A stretch of 35,964 nucleotides of DNA from the NCBI RefSeq assembly GCF_949292005.1, contig NZ_CASEXV010000023.1:1-35964 (forward strand), read 5' to 3'. The position numbers and the translations under genes are program-made. The notes under the pieces are model-generated. The model saw only the letters and a program-made list of their open reading frames with translations. It ran no database searches and had not been told where the DNA came from. Origin of the DNA: an uncultured Bifidobacterium sp. (GTDB taxonomy: Bacteria; Actinomycetota; Actinomycetes; Actinomycetales; Bifidobacteriaceae). Shown here one piece after another: positions 7,279 through 15,792 of the stretch. The stretch's first letter is position 1. The number at the start of each line of letters is the position of its first letter.

Positions 7279-9476
7279 TCGTCCGGATCCTTTTGGCGGT
7301 GGAACTGTCGCCAGAATCCGAGGATTGCGAAGATCACGGCGATGATGATGATAACGAGGCCACTTTTGTCGTTGATCTGCAACGTGCTCGTGATGGTCGT
7401 GGTGCGTTCCTTGGAGAAACTCTCTCCATCGCGATCCAACAGCGAGATATGGGCCGTTGCAGATCCTGATGTGGCGACACGGACCGTGAAGGTGACCTGC
7501 GTCTCGCTTAGCGCGGGAACGGTGGTCTCGCTGATTCGTGACGTCACGATCTCCATGGAGTCCGTCAACGAAGACAGTTTGATGCGTATAGGATACGGAT
7601 TTCCGTTGCGGACCGTGACCGGCATGGACGCGGTCTCGCTGACGACGGTGATCGTCTCGGACGGGGTGATGCTTATGGCGTCATAAAGGCCGCTTGGAAT
7701 GGACGACGACATTCTCACCAGAGAGGCGCGGGAGGATGTGGTTCCCGTCCAGGCGAACGATCTCCGGGCGACAAGGGACTGGGCGTTGAGCAGATTATTG
7801 ATCCATATGTCGGATGAATCCGCGCGCTCGTTGTCTTCGGTATCTCCGGACGAGCTTTCTGATGGGGACTCGGCAAGCACTTTTCGGGAGAATCGTCGGA
7901 TTTCGGATCTGGCTTTGGCCAGTGACGACAACATGTCGCGAAGAAATTTGCGTTGTGTGGCGCTGATTCCGGATGACTGCGGAACCACTGCCAACGCGTT
8001 TGAGCCACTGAGATACGCCTTCTGTCTGGACAGGGTCTTCAGGTCGGTGAGTTTAATCCACGACGCGCTTTCCAAAGCGGTCATGAGTTCGGAGGCCTCT
8101 TCCGCGGTTGTGGAGGAGCCCAGTAAAACAAGGGGGTTCCGCGTCACATACGGCTCCTGCATTTGGTAGAAGGCGCTCTGTGCCATGAACCGCACAAGCC
8201 TGCCTGCGTTGGTGTCCTCGGCATCCGCCGTGGTTGAGCTCGCATTGCCCTGCGCAAGGCCTGACAGCACTTTCTGGGCGGCCAACACGGTAATGTTGCC
8301 GGAATCTGTTGGAACGACGTATTTTCCGGTATGAACAGTGGAGCTATCCTGCTGGTCGAAGCTCCCCTGCGCGATGACGGTCGTGAATCCTTGTTTCAGC
8401 GCGGTCTCCAGCGCATCCTCTGTCCACTGCCCGTTCCCTTGCCAGGCATAGGATTCCACTGATGTCGCGGAATCCCCCAGAGTGGTGCGGGCCAGTGACG
8501 TTCCTTTCGCCGCGTTCCATGAGCTGTTCGAAATGCCGGCGGATGAGAGACCGGAGGCCGAGATGGTCGCCGCCGCGGTGATGTCAAACGAAGAAGTCTG
8601 GCTTATTCCGGAGACTCGGAGGGCCACCTGAGAAGAGGAGAGGACATCAGGATCGACGACGGACTGCAACAGTGGATGTTCGGACAGGACCCGCTTCCAT
8701 GTGCGAAGAGAATCGGCGTTTGGCGTGGACAGCGTCATGATGTTCGAGGCGGAGGTCGATTCCGCGGATCCGGTCGTGGATTTTGACGCACGAGTTGAGA
8801 GAAGGGACGAGAGCGCGTTGCTGTTGGACGACCAGCGGCGTGATGTCAAAGGCATAGCCACAGTAAGGCTCATCGCAGGGGTTTTCACGGACGATAGGCC
8901 GTCGGAGGAGCGTGTGAGGAAAGAATGGGCTTGAATCGGCACACTTGATGAGTCGGATCCCGTCGAATAGTCAAGCAGGAGGGGTTTGGGACCCCAGCTG
9001 GTTATCTTCTTCAGACCGGTATCCTGTGCTGTGATGTTGACCGTCACACTGATGCTTGACTTGGCCGCAACCGCTGGAATTGTGAGAGTGGACAAGGTGG
9101 TGGGCGTCGGTATCGGCGTGCCGCCTTCGGCCCATTGCTGTATGTCGGTTTTCGATACGAATGTGTACGTCGGGTTCGTGGAGGTTGTCAGGGTTCCGAC
9201 CGGAAGCACGTTCGATGTCTTGTTGCTGATTTTGACGACGATGTGGAGCCCCGACGATGCCGTCACCACTGGCGTCAGTTTGGTGATGGAGAGGGATGCC
9301 GTCCGTGAGGAGGACTTGCCGACCGCAGCTGCCTCACCCACTGGAGTGACGCCCAGAAGAAAAGAGGTGAGCAAGGAAAGAGTCATGCAGATGACGGTAG
9401 CGATTCTTGCCGGTAGCCGGACCGCCGCGAGGCGAGACCGACGCATGACGGGGTTGACTCTTCTGGATTGTCGCAT
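7275..9476 (-). CDS. DUF6049 family secreted, membrane-anchored protein
   Basis: A protein of about 733 residues with an N-terminal signal sequence (basic start, hydrophobic core about 24-43, probable cleavage near an AAA motif at about 50). A very long Ser/Thr-rich outside region follows, then a C-terminal transmembrane helix (about 706-722) and a short basic tail. Position directly between a NUDIX gene and murJ is that of the Rv3909-type actinobacterial family (DUF6049); its biochemical role is unknown. The start is uncertain: ATG 9476 lies 4 bp after the NUDIX stop with a weak AGG; ATG 9446 has AGAAGAG 11 nt upstream. Longer starts would overlap the NUDIX frame and add a non-signal-like leader. 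Coupling to MurJ by an ATGA overlap suggests an envelope function. Confidence 0.82.
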   Translation of the reverse strand: MRQSRRVNPVMRRSRLAAVRLPARIATVICMTLSLLTSFLLGVTPVGEAAAVGKSSSRTASLSITKLTPVVTASSGLHIVVKISNKTSNVLPVGTLTTSTNPTYTFVSKTDIQQWAEGGTPIPTPTTLSTLTIPAVAAKSSISVTVNITAQDTGLKKITSWGPKPLLLDYSTGSDSSSVPIQAHSFLTRSSDGLSSVKTPAMSLTVAMPLTSRRWSSNSNALSSLLSTRASKSTTGSAESTSASNIMTLSTPNADSLRTWKRVLSEHPLLQSVVDPDVLSSSQVALRVSGISQTSSFDITAAATISASGLSSAGISNSSWNAAKGTSLARTTLGDSATSVESYAWQGNGQWTEDALETALKQGFTTVIAQGSFDQQDSSTVHTGKYVVPTDSGNITVLAAQKVLSGLAQGNASSTTADAEDTNAGRLVRFMAQSAFYQMQEPYVTRNPLVLLGSSTTAEEASELMTALESASWIKLTDLKTLSRQKAYLSGSNALAVVPQSSGISATQRKFLRDMLSSLAKARSEIRRFSRKVLAESPSESSSGDTEDNERADSSDIWINNLLNAQSLVARRSFAWTGTTSSRASLVRMSSSIPSGLYDAISITPSETITVVSETASMPVTVRNGNPYPIRIKLSSLTDSMEIVTSRISETTVPALSETQVTFTVRVATSGSATAHISLLDRDGESFSKERTTTITSTLQINDKSGLVIIIIAVIFAILGFWRQFHRQKDPDE

Positions 9477-9480
9477 TGTG

Positions 9481-10128
9481 CTACCTGTTGAGCCTTCTGG
9501 CATACAGCCAGACGATCTTTCTTTCATTCGGATAGCTGAGAACGTCCTCCAGATCGGTGAACCGCACCCAGATGGCCTCCTCGGCCTCATGATCGGGATC
9601 CCCTTCCACCGTCAGATCGCCCGAAAGCCGACGGAGGGCGAAATGGTGAACAAGTTTATGGACACGCTGGTTCGTCCCCGTGAACCAATAATCGATAGTC
9701 GCGATGGAGTCCACAACCTCGCCGAGGATCCCCGTCTCCTCGTGAACCTCCCGCACTGCCGTCTCACGTGGAGTCTCACCGGACTCGATATGACCTTTGG
9801 GAAGACACCATTCGAGATGTCCGCTGCGAGAATGGCGCGCGATGATCGCGACCTCGTCTCTGGTGTTGAAGATGAGCCCTCCGGCGGAATATTCCCTGAC
9901 GACCGGAAGCTCCTGCGCATCGAGTGAGGCGAAAGTCGTTGGCTTGTCGGGTGTGCGGTGGGGCGGCATGATGGCCGGCGTGGGAGCTTCGGTCCCATCT
10001 CCACGCTCCGCGTCCGTCATGATTCCGCTTTGCGAACTGTATCTCAAAAGCCCCTGAGGCGTTCCCATCCGGGCGCGACGAAGCCTCGCATTCGCTATCA
10101 TACGAGCCAGGTCGGCGGGGGTGGTCAT
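9481..10128 (-). CDS. NUDIX hydrolase (MutT4-like position)
   Basis: A 215-residue protein with a complete Nudix box: G-HIESG-E-TPRETAV-REVHEETG, all conserved Gly/Glu/Arg positions present, so it should hydrolyse a nucleoside diphosphate linked to another group using Mg2+. The substrate cannot be told from sequence. About 75 N-terminal residues precede the fold and look disordered (Pro/Thr rich). ATG 10128 is preceded by AAGG at 8 nt; the frame upstream of it has no ribosome site. It is divergent from the CCA-adding enzyme gene (85 bp apart), the same arrangement as Rv3907c/Rv3908, and it is the first gene of the NUDIX-DUF6049-murJ-pseudokinase run. Confidence 0.9.
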   Translation of the reverse strand: MTTPADLARMIANARLRRARMGTPQGLLRYSSQSGIMTDAERGDGTEAPTPAIMPPHRTPDKPTTFASLDAQELPVVREYSAGGLIFNTRDEVAIIARHSRSGHLEWCLPKGHIESGETPRETAVREVHEETGILGEVVDSIATIDYWFTGTNQRVHKLVHHFALRRLSGDLTVEGDPDHEAEEAIWVRFTDLEDVLSYPNERKIVWLYARRLNR

Positions 10129-10213
10129 ACCCTTTACCTTACCCAAAGCATTGTGCAGGTGCAGTGACGGTATGCTGGAAGGCGCATAAACAGCCTGCGC
10201 TGAAAGGGTCCAA

Positions 10214-11650
10214 GTGAATAGTGAAGTCTGGCCGGAGGCCATTGAGCTGGGGAGGCTATTTGCTCAGCGGGGGCACGAGCTGTCGCTGGTCGGAGGGCCG
10301 GTTCGAGACCTTCTGCTTCACAGGCCCTCGCATGATCTGGATTTCTGCACGTCGGCGCGTCCTGAGGAGTTTGAGCCCATTCTGCGCTCGTGGGGGCATG
10401 ACGGCTTCTGGGATATGGGACGACGGTTCGGCACATTGGGTGCCATGCGTCGTCGCAGTGATGGTACGGAAGTCAAGGTGGAAGTCACGACCTATCGATC
10501 CGACGCCTACGATGAGGATTCACGCAAGCCGGAGGTGACCTACGGCAGCACTCTTGAGGGCGACCTTTCACGCAGGGACTTCACCGTCAACGCGATGGCT
10601 TTGAGGGTTCCCGACCTCATCTTCGTCGATCCGTTCTCCGGCGCGAGTGATCTGGCCAATGGAATCCTGCGCACTCCGATTGACCCGAGGCGTTCCTTCG
10701 AGGATGATCCTTTGCGCATGATGAGGGCCGTGCGTTTCGTGGCCCAGCTGGGATTCCGAATTGAGCCGGGGACTGCGGAGGCGATTACCAGCATGGTTGA
10801 CCGCATATCCATCGTGTCGGCCGAAAGGGTTCGGGACGAGATTGTGAAAATGCTGCTTTCGGATCGTCCTCGTGACGGCGTCGAGGCACTCACCGACTCC
10901 GGACTGGCTGATGTGTTTTTCCCGGAAATACCTGCTTTGAAGTTGGAAATCGACGAATATCACCGTCATAAGGATGTTTTCGGACATACCATGGTTGTTC
11001 TCGATCGAGCGGTGGCGCTGGAGACAGGGCCCGACGGCCCCGTGCCTGCGCCGGATCTCACGCTCAGGCTTGCGGCTCTGATGCACGACATCGGCAAGCC
11101 TCGAACACGACGCTTCGAATCCGGCGGGAAGGTGAGTTTTCACCATCATGACGTCGTGGGGGCGCAGATGACGAGAAAACGCATGCGCGCGTTGAGGTTC
11201 GACCACCACCTCATTCACGATGTCTCCACGCTTGTCGAGCTTCACCTTCGTTTCCACGGATATGTGGAAGAGCCCTGGACGGATTCCGCGGTCAGGCGCT
11301 ATGTTCGGGATGCGGGTCCCCTTTACGAACGTCTGAACAGATTGACCCGTGCGGATACCACGACACGCAACCAGCGGAAAGCGCGGATGTTCTCGGCCGC
11401 GATGGACGATATGGAGGAGCGGGTTGACGCCTTGCGCCGCGAGGAGGACCTCGCCGCCATCCGTCCGGAAATCGACGGGAACGCCATCATGGAAATACTG
11501 GGGATAGGACCTGGCCCAACGGTCGGATCGGCTTATCGTCATATGCTTGACTTCCGACTTGACCAGGGGCCGGTCGGACAGGAGAGGGCGATCGCCGAAC
11601 TGCATCGATGGTTCGAGGCCCAGGGCGCCGCGTCCGTCGAGCGGCACTGA
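10214..11650 (+). CDS. cca: CCA tRNA nucleotidyltransferase
   Basis: A 478-residue class II nucleotidyltransferase that adds or repairs the 3' CCA of tRNAs; it should be needed here because the tRNA-Thr in this window has no encoded CCA. The head domain has VGGPVRDLLL (26-35) and the metal-binding DLDF (41-44), followed by RRDFTVNAMAL and the RRSFEDDPLRMMRAVRF segment. A C-terminal HD domain follows with LMHDIGKPRTRR near residue 290, as in the actinobacterial proteins historically called PcnA. The start is GTG at 10214 with AAAGGG 7 nt upstream. The gene is divergent from the NUDIX gene and convergent with the LytR_C gene. Confidence 0.94.
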   Translation: MNSEVWPEAIELGRLFAQRGHELSLVGGPVRDLLLHRPSHDLDFCTSARPEEFEPILRSWGHDGFWDMGRRFGTLGAMRRRSDGTEVKVEVTTYRSDAYDEDSRKPEVTYGSTLEGDLSRRDFTVNAMALRVPDLIFVDPFSGASDLANGILRTPIDPRRSFEDDPLRMMRAVRFVAQLGFRIEPGTAEAITSMVDRISIVSAERVRDEIVKMLLSDRPRDGVEALTDSGLADVFFPEIPALKLEIDEYHRHKDVFGHTMVVLDRAVALETGPDGPVPAPDLTLRLAALMHDIGKPRTRRFESGGKVSFHHHDVVGAQMTRKRMRALRFDHHLIHDVSTLVELHLRFHGYVEEPWTDSAVRRYVRDAGPLYERLNRLTRADTTTRNQRKARMFSAAMDDMEERVDALRREEDLAAIRPEIDGNAIMEILGIGPGPTVGSAYRHMLDFRLDQGPVGQERAIAELHRWFEAQGAASVERH

Positions 11651-11691
11651 GGCTGCGGCCGCGGCTCAACGTCCCTTGCGCGGTTCCCGAG

Positions 11692-11711
11692 GGACTGGTT
11701 GCGACCAGTCC
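11692..11711. terminator. Hairpin between convergent cca and LytR_C genes
   Basis: GGACTGGT (11692-11699) and ACCAGTCC (11704-11711) form a perfect 8-bp stem with loop TGCG, 42 bp after the cca stop and 20 bp after the LytR_C gene's stop on the other strand. There is no T-run, as is common in actinobacteria. A bidirectional terminator is the simplest reading. Confidence 0.5.
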
Positions 11712-11730
11712 ACCTTCGTGGTGGTCGGAT

Positions 11731-12354
11731 CTATTTGACCGCCGTATGCTCGAGGGCCTTGGGAAGGTTCGTCATCGAGGACGCTGCCTTGCAGCCTGAG
11801 AAACTGGTGATGTCGCTTCCCGATGATGGCACCTTCTTCTTGCTGCGCAGATTGCTGAAGGTCGATCCCAGAACGATATCCACAAGCATGTCTGATCTGT
11901 CATCCATGATCATCGCCGCGTCGGTGAAGTTGCTGTTCACCGTGTAGGCCTGAATGATGGCGTTCTTCCCGAAATAGATTCGCGTTCTATGCACGTTGGT
12001 GGAGGAGTAGTTCGTGACGGATGTGAGAGCGAAGCCCCTGTTCGTCAGGGCATCCCCCACCGCCTGCGCGAATCCAGTTGAGTCCGTGCCGTTCAGGACC
12101 CGGATCGATATGGTCGATGCACTGACATACTTGGCCTTCGGGTTGCTGCGGTCCGTTGGCGCGCAGGGAACGACATGGCCGTAGTTGGGCGCGGCCTGAG
12201 CGGTCGATTGGAGACCCGCTCCTCCGATGTGGAAAAGGAACACCGAGGAGACCAAAACCAAGGTGACTATGACGGCGACGACAAGGGTGAATACCGTTCT
12301 TCGACGGTTGCGAACATATCGCCTACGTGCCTCACGCTCGTCGTTCCCTGCCAT
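11731..12354 (-). CDS. LytR C-terminal-domain (LytR_C) membrane protein
   Basis: A 207-residue protein with a basic cytosolic N-terminus, one transmembrane helix (about 20-44) and an outside domain. Residues about 80-190 (ISIRVLNGTDSTGFAQAVGD then LTNRGF) match the LytR_C fold, in which the VLNGT...G.A......L...GF pattern is typical. The LCP catalytic domain is absent, so this is a stand-alone LytR_C protein, as occurs in actinobacteria; its role is unknown but the fold is linked to cell-wall polymer attachment. ATG 12354 is chosen over ATG 12360 because GAGGGG sits 6 nt before it but directly abuts the latter. It begins 2 bp after the ispE stop, so it is the last gene of the muralidase-rsmA-ispE run. 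Confidence 0.82.
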   Translation of the reverse strand: MAGNDEREARRRYVRNRRRTVFTLVVAVIVTLVLVSSVFLFHIGGAGLQSTAQAAPNYGHVVPCAPTDRSNPKAKYVSASTISIRVLNGTDSTGFAQAVGDALTNRGFALTSVTNYSSTNVHRTRIYFGKNAIIQAYTVNSNFTDAAMIMDDRSDMLVDIVLGSTFSNLRSKKKVPSSGSDITSFSGCKAASSMTNLPKALEHTAVK

Positions 12355-12356
12355 GC

Positions 12357-13325
12357 TCATCCCCTCGCGGCTATCATTATTGGCTTCACTGTATCCTTCA
12401 TGCCTGACTCTCGACGGACCGGATAATCGACGTGGACCGACGGGCTCGACGGACAGTGGGCCAGAATCGCATAATCCACGATATGACTCGTCAGCCAGAC
12501 ATCCGACAACATGTCTGCGACCGCGTCGTTGGGGCAGAAAGCCGCCACTGTCGGACCGGATCCCGACACGACCGCATGCCGCGCGCCATGATCGAGCGCC
12601 GTCCGCAAGGCATCGCCACTACGGGGATGGAGCGCGATGGCCGCGCGCTGAAGGTCGTTCGCGTCCCCCGTCTCCGCCCCAAGACGGTCGTAGGCGGCGT
12701 AGACGTCGGGGGTGCTGAGCTTCTCGTCATAGGCTCCAAGCAGAACAGTGCCAAGGAAACCATCGTCCAGAAGATCCCGGTAATCGGAACCGCGGGGATC
12801 CACAGCGGTGATTATCTCCCCATACCCTCCACCATGGGCGATGCCCCCCGAAAGGCAGAAGGGCATGTCTGCGCCTAAACTCGACGCCACTTTCCGAAGA
12901 TGCGACAATGGCCACTCCAGATTCCAGAGAGCGTTGATGGCCAGAATGACCCCTGCCGCATCGGCGGAACCCCCGGCGAGTCCGGCTGCGATGGGAATGC
13001 GCTTGACGATGTCGATATGCACATCGTTCGCCAGCCCCGCTTCCACAGACATGGCCTCAAGGGCTCTAACGGCATGATTCCGGTTCCCGTCCAGATCGGA
13101 TCCCCTCCAATCGTCCAGATGGTCTCCTCTCATCGTCAGCAAAGGGCCAGTCCCCCGAGGCCGGCGTGTGACGGTCACCGTGTCCATGAGGTCGACACCC
13201 GCGTAGATGGTGTCCAAGCCATGCCTGTTTCCCCATTCGGCGCGTCGTGGAGAGATGTGCAGAGAAAGATTGACTTTCCCGGGACAATCGACCGTCACCA
13301 TGGCATCATCGGACAGTCGGGGCAT
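12357..13325 (-). CDS. ispE: 4-diphosphocytidyl-2-C-methyl-D-erythritol kinase
   Basis: A 322-residue GHMP kinase that phosphorylates the 2-hydroxyl of CDP-methylerythritol in the MEP pathway, giving isoprenoid precursors for undecaprenyl phosphate and others. It has the substrate motif PGKVNL (15-20), the ATP loop PIAAGLAGGSADAAG (111-125) and SLGADMPFCLSGG (149-161) with catalytic Asp153. The third GHMP motif is seen in AVVSGSGPTVAAF near 240. ATG 13325 has an excellent GGAGGGAGG site upstream and overlaps the rsmA stop by 20 bp. The rsmA-ispE order is widely conserved in actinobacteria. About 30 residues beyond the usual C-terminus are poorly conserved. Confidence 0.94.
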   Translation of the reverse strand: MPRLSDDAMVTVDCPGKVNLSLHISPRRAEWGNRHGLDTIYAGVDLMDTVTVTRRPRGTGPLLTMRGDHLDDWRGSDLDGNRNHAVRALEAMSVEAGLANDVHIDIVKRIPIAAGLAGGSADAAGVILAINALWNLEWPLSHLRKVASSLGADMPFCLSGGIAHGGGYGEIITAVDPRGSDYRDLLDDGFLGTVLLGAYDEKLSTPDVYAAYDRLGAETGDANDLQRAAIALHPRSGDALRTALDHGARHAVVSGSGPTVAAFCPNDAVADMLSDVWLTSHIVDYAILAHCPSSPSVHVDYPVRRESGMKDTVKPIMIAARG

Positions 13326-14205
13326 GCGGTCCTCCCTCCATCTGATGGGCCAGAGCCACGAATTCCTCGATCGTTAGCGTTTCTCCACGTCGGCAGGGAT
13401 CGATCCCCGATTTTCTGAATCCATCGGCGTCCACTATCCCGCGCAAAGCGTGGCCCAAGGTTTTGCGGCGTTGCCCGAAGGCCGCATCGATAACAGCGAA
13501 AACATCTGGACGAAGGGCTTCGTCTGTCCGGAACGAACCTCTGGAGCCGTCCGCATGCCGGGAGAAGGACACAAGCGCGGAGTCGACATTGGGTGCAGGC
13601 CAAAACACGTTTCTTCCAATGATCCCTGCGCGTTCGGCGTGGCCAAACCAGGCCAGCTTCGCACTTGGAGCGCCGTAGACCTTACTGCCAGGGACAGCCA
13701 CCATGCGGTCGGCCATCTCCTTTTGAACCATGACGGTGAATCGCCGAAGTCCGGGGAATTGCTCAAGCATGGTCAGCACAAGAGGGGTCGCCACGTTATA
13801 GGGAAGATTCGCCACAAGATCCACATCATCGATAGGCGTGGATCCGGGAAGGTCGCGCGTGGTGAGCGTCAGGGCGTCTTTGATAATCACCTCAAGGCGT
13901 TCCGTCGCGCTCGGCATGAACTCCTTGACGGTCAAGGGGAGTTGCGCTCCGAGTCGGGGGTCTATCTCGACGGCTGCGACATGGCATCCCGTCTCGAGGA
14001 GGGCAAGCGTTAAGGAGCCCAGACCGGGGCCGACCTCTATGACGAAGCTCTGCGACGAGACGTCGGAGATGCGCACGATTTTTCTCACGGTTCCCGGGTC
14101 GATGACGAAGTTCTGGCCCAGTTTCTTGGTGGGAGACACGCCGATGGCGCTCGCGATGCGGCGCACGTCGGATGCGCCCAACAAGCGTCCTGTGGTCATG
14201 GTCAT
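13306..14205 (-). CDS. rsmA: 16S rRNA (A1518/A1519) dimethyltransferase RsmA/KsgA
   Basis: A 299-residue S-adenosylmethionine-dependent enzyme that dimethylates two adenines in helix 45 of 16S rRNA and checks small-subunit assembly. The sequence shows KKLGQNFVID (27-36), the SAM loop EVGPGLG (57-63) and the catalytic NLPYNVATPL block near 131, all KsgA signatures. ATG 14205 has GGAG 7 nt upstream; a second in-frame ATG is two codons later. It follows the muralidase gene by 78 bp and overlaps ispE by 20 bp, so the three are probably one transcript. Confidence 0.95.
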   Translation of the reverse strand: MTMTTGRLLGASDVRRIASAIGVSPTKKLGQNFVIDPGTVRKIVRISDVSSQSFVIEVGPGLGSLTLALLETGCHVAAVEIDPRLGAQLPLTVKEFMPSATERLEVIIKDALTLTTRDLPGSTPIDDVDLVANLPYNVATPLVLTMLEQFPGLRRFTVMVQKEMADRMVAVPGSKVYGAPSAKLAWFGHAERAGIIGRNVFWPAPNVDSALVSFSRHADGSRGSFRTDEALRPDVFAVIDAAFGQRRKTLGHALRGIVDADGFRKSGIDPCRRGETLTIEEFVALAHQMEGGPHAPTVR

Positions 14206-14283
14206 GTGAGGTCTCCTGCGATTTCTCCGATTATTGCTGGCGGATCCGCTTCCAGCGTCAACTCCGGGAACGTTCTTGACGTT

Positions 14284-15792
14284 TTAGTACCAATTATGGG
14301 TCTTCCACCACGCGCGGGCCGCGGATGGACTACCATACCGCTGCTTGATGTAGTTAAGGCCCCAGGCTATCTGAACCGCGGCGTCGTCGTGCCAGTTCGC
14401 ACCAAAGGTCGCCATCTTGGACGCGGGAAGGGCCTGAGGGATGCCGTAGGCGCCTGAGGAGCTGTTTTCGGCGTTCCACATCCAACTGGACTCGTGGTTC
14501 CAGATCCATACGAGATCGGTCCATTGCGTGCCTGTCCATCCGTATGCCGCCGCGGCACCGGCCGCATACGTCTGGGCCTCTGAGGCGGTGGGATGCCATA
14601 GGGCGGCGGATGACCCACCGTTGTCGTCGTTGTCGTTGTCGTTGTCGTCCGAGGATGTCGGGGAAGAGCTTGGCGATGGCGACGAGGTGTTGCTGGTGGA
14701 CGTGGACGTGGATGGCGACGGCGAAGGTTTGGACGATGTCGACGTGCCGGGCGATCCGTTTGTCGGAGTCGGACTGGTGGTTGAGGTTGAGGTTGAGCTT
14801 GAGCTTGACGACGAGGAGGATGTCCCCCCTGTCGTCGGCGACGGGCTCGATGAGCTTGAGCTCGACGATGACGTGTCTTGGGATGATTCCGAGTCTTCGT
14901 CGCTCGAGCCGCTGGTTGATTGCGATGAGCTTGAGCTTGAGCTTGATGGGCCCACGGCGATTATCTCGTCCAAAGGCGAGCTGACGACGGTTGAGGACAC
15001 GAGGGTGCGGCTCTCCTCAACACCATCGGCGTAGGTCACGTCGTAGGTGCGCCGTGTCGTGCCGGTCGCGCCCTTCTGCCGGATCACGGTCTCTCCGGCG
15101 GACAGGGACCCGTCGATGACGGTCTGTGTCCCGAACGGAGTCGTGATGATCTCGTTCACGGTGCGGTGCGTGATTCGTTGCACGCGCAGTATCGTGTGCC
15201 CGTTCTGCAGCGAAACATTGACCCGGTCGTTCTTGTCAAGGGTCACGCCAGCCGCGTCAAGTATCGAGGCTGCGGGGAGCCTGCCGTTCTGGATGGTCAC
15301 GGATTTTCCATCGGCGATCACGGTGACTGGCCCATCCTGTTTGATGACCAAACCGCCCGTCAATTGGTTGTATACATTGGCGATGTTTACGGTGACCTTC
15401 TCGGCTTGCTTCTCGTTCGCCCGGAAGAAGTTGAGCAGCTGTGTCGTGCTTGTGGCCGTGGTCCAGAAGGGGACGGACTTGCCGTCGATCACGATCGTCG
15501 CCTGATAGGCCTTCCTCACGGTGACGACGGTGTCCTCATCGATGTTGCCGCCCGTTGTGGAGGTGACGGAGTCGTGGCTTTTGACGTCGACGTCTTGTTC
15601 GTCGAGCAGTCTGTCGACGCTCATCGCGTAGGTCGTGACGGTGCGTGTGTCTCCATTGATGGTGAGTGCCACGGATTTCCGGGCCCCGATCATGAAGGTG
15701 ACGACACTGGCGAGAACCACCGCGCCAACGCACACAAGAACCCGAACGCGACGTGTGACGATGACATGATGCGGTGTCCAGCGGTGCGCCAT
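14284..15792 (-). CDS. Secreted G5/DUF348 muralidase-like protein (RpfB-like architecture)
   Basis: A 502-residue exported protein. A basic N-terminus and hydrophobic helix (about 15-36) act as signal or anchor; three DUF348 repeats (about 40-195) and a G5 domain (about 200-280) follow. A Ser/Thr/Asp-rich linker (about 281-395) leads to a lysozyme-like C-terminal domain (about 400-502). In that domain WIWNHESSW has the probable catalytic glutamate (about 434), followed by AYGIPQALP and a terminal WGLNYIKQRYGSP segment as in soluble-lytic-transglycosylase-like domains. It should cleave or remodel peptidoglycan. DUF348-G5 plus position before rsmA-ispE is the RpfB arrangement, but the end domain looks like the transglycosylase/APF type instead of the Rpf domain. 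AAAGGAGG lies 6 nt before the ATG. A TACAAT -10-like hexamer at 15899-15904 would give a leader of about 100 nt. Confidence 0.86.
   Translation of the reverse strand: MAHRWTPHHVIVTRRVRVLVCVGAVVLASVVTFMIGARKSVALTINGDTRTVTTYAMSVDRLLDEQDVDVKSHDSVTSTTGGNIDEDTVVTVRKAYQATIVIDGKSVPFWTTATSTTQLLNFFRANEKQAEKVTVNIANVYNQLTGGLVIKQDGPVTVIADGKSVTIQNGRLPAASILDAAGVTLDKNDRVNVSLQNGHTILRVQRITHRTVNEIITTPFGTQTVIDGSLSAGETVIRQKGATGTTRRTYDVTYADGVEESRTLVSSTVVSSPLDEIIAVGPSSSSSSSSQSTSGSSDEDSESSQDTSSSSSSSSSPSPTTGGTSSSSSSSSSTSTSTTSPTPTNGSPGTSTSSKPSPSPSTSTSTSNTSSPSPSSSPTSSDDNDNDNDDNGGSSAALWHPTASEAQTYAAGAAAAYGWTGTQWTDLVWIWNHESSWMWNAENSSSGAYGIPQALPASKMATFGANWHDDAAVQIAWGLNYIKQRYGSPSAARAWWKTHNWY

Noticed and set aside
14620..14950. 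CRISPR or satellite repeat
   Set aside because: Short 6-bp units lie in frame inside a linker of an intact gene; no spacer structure.
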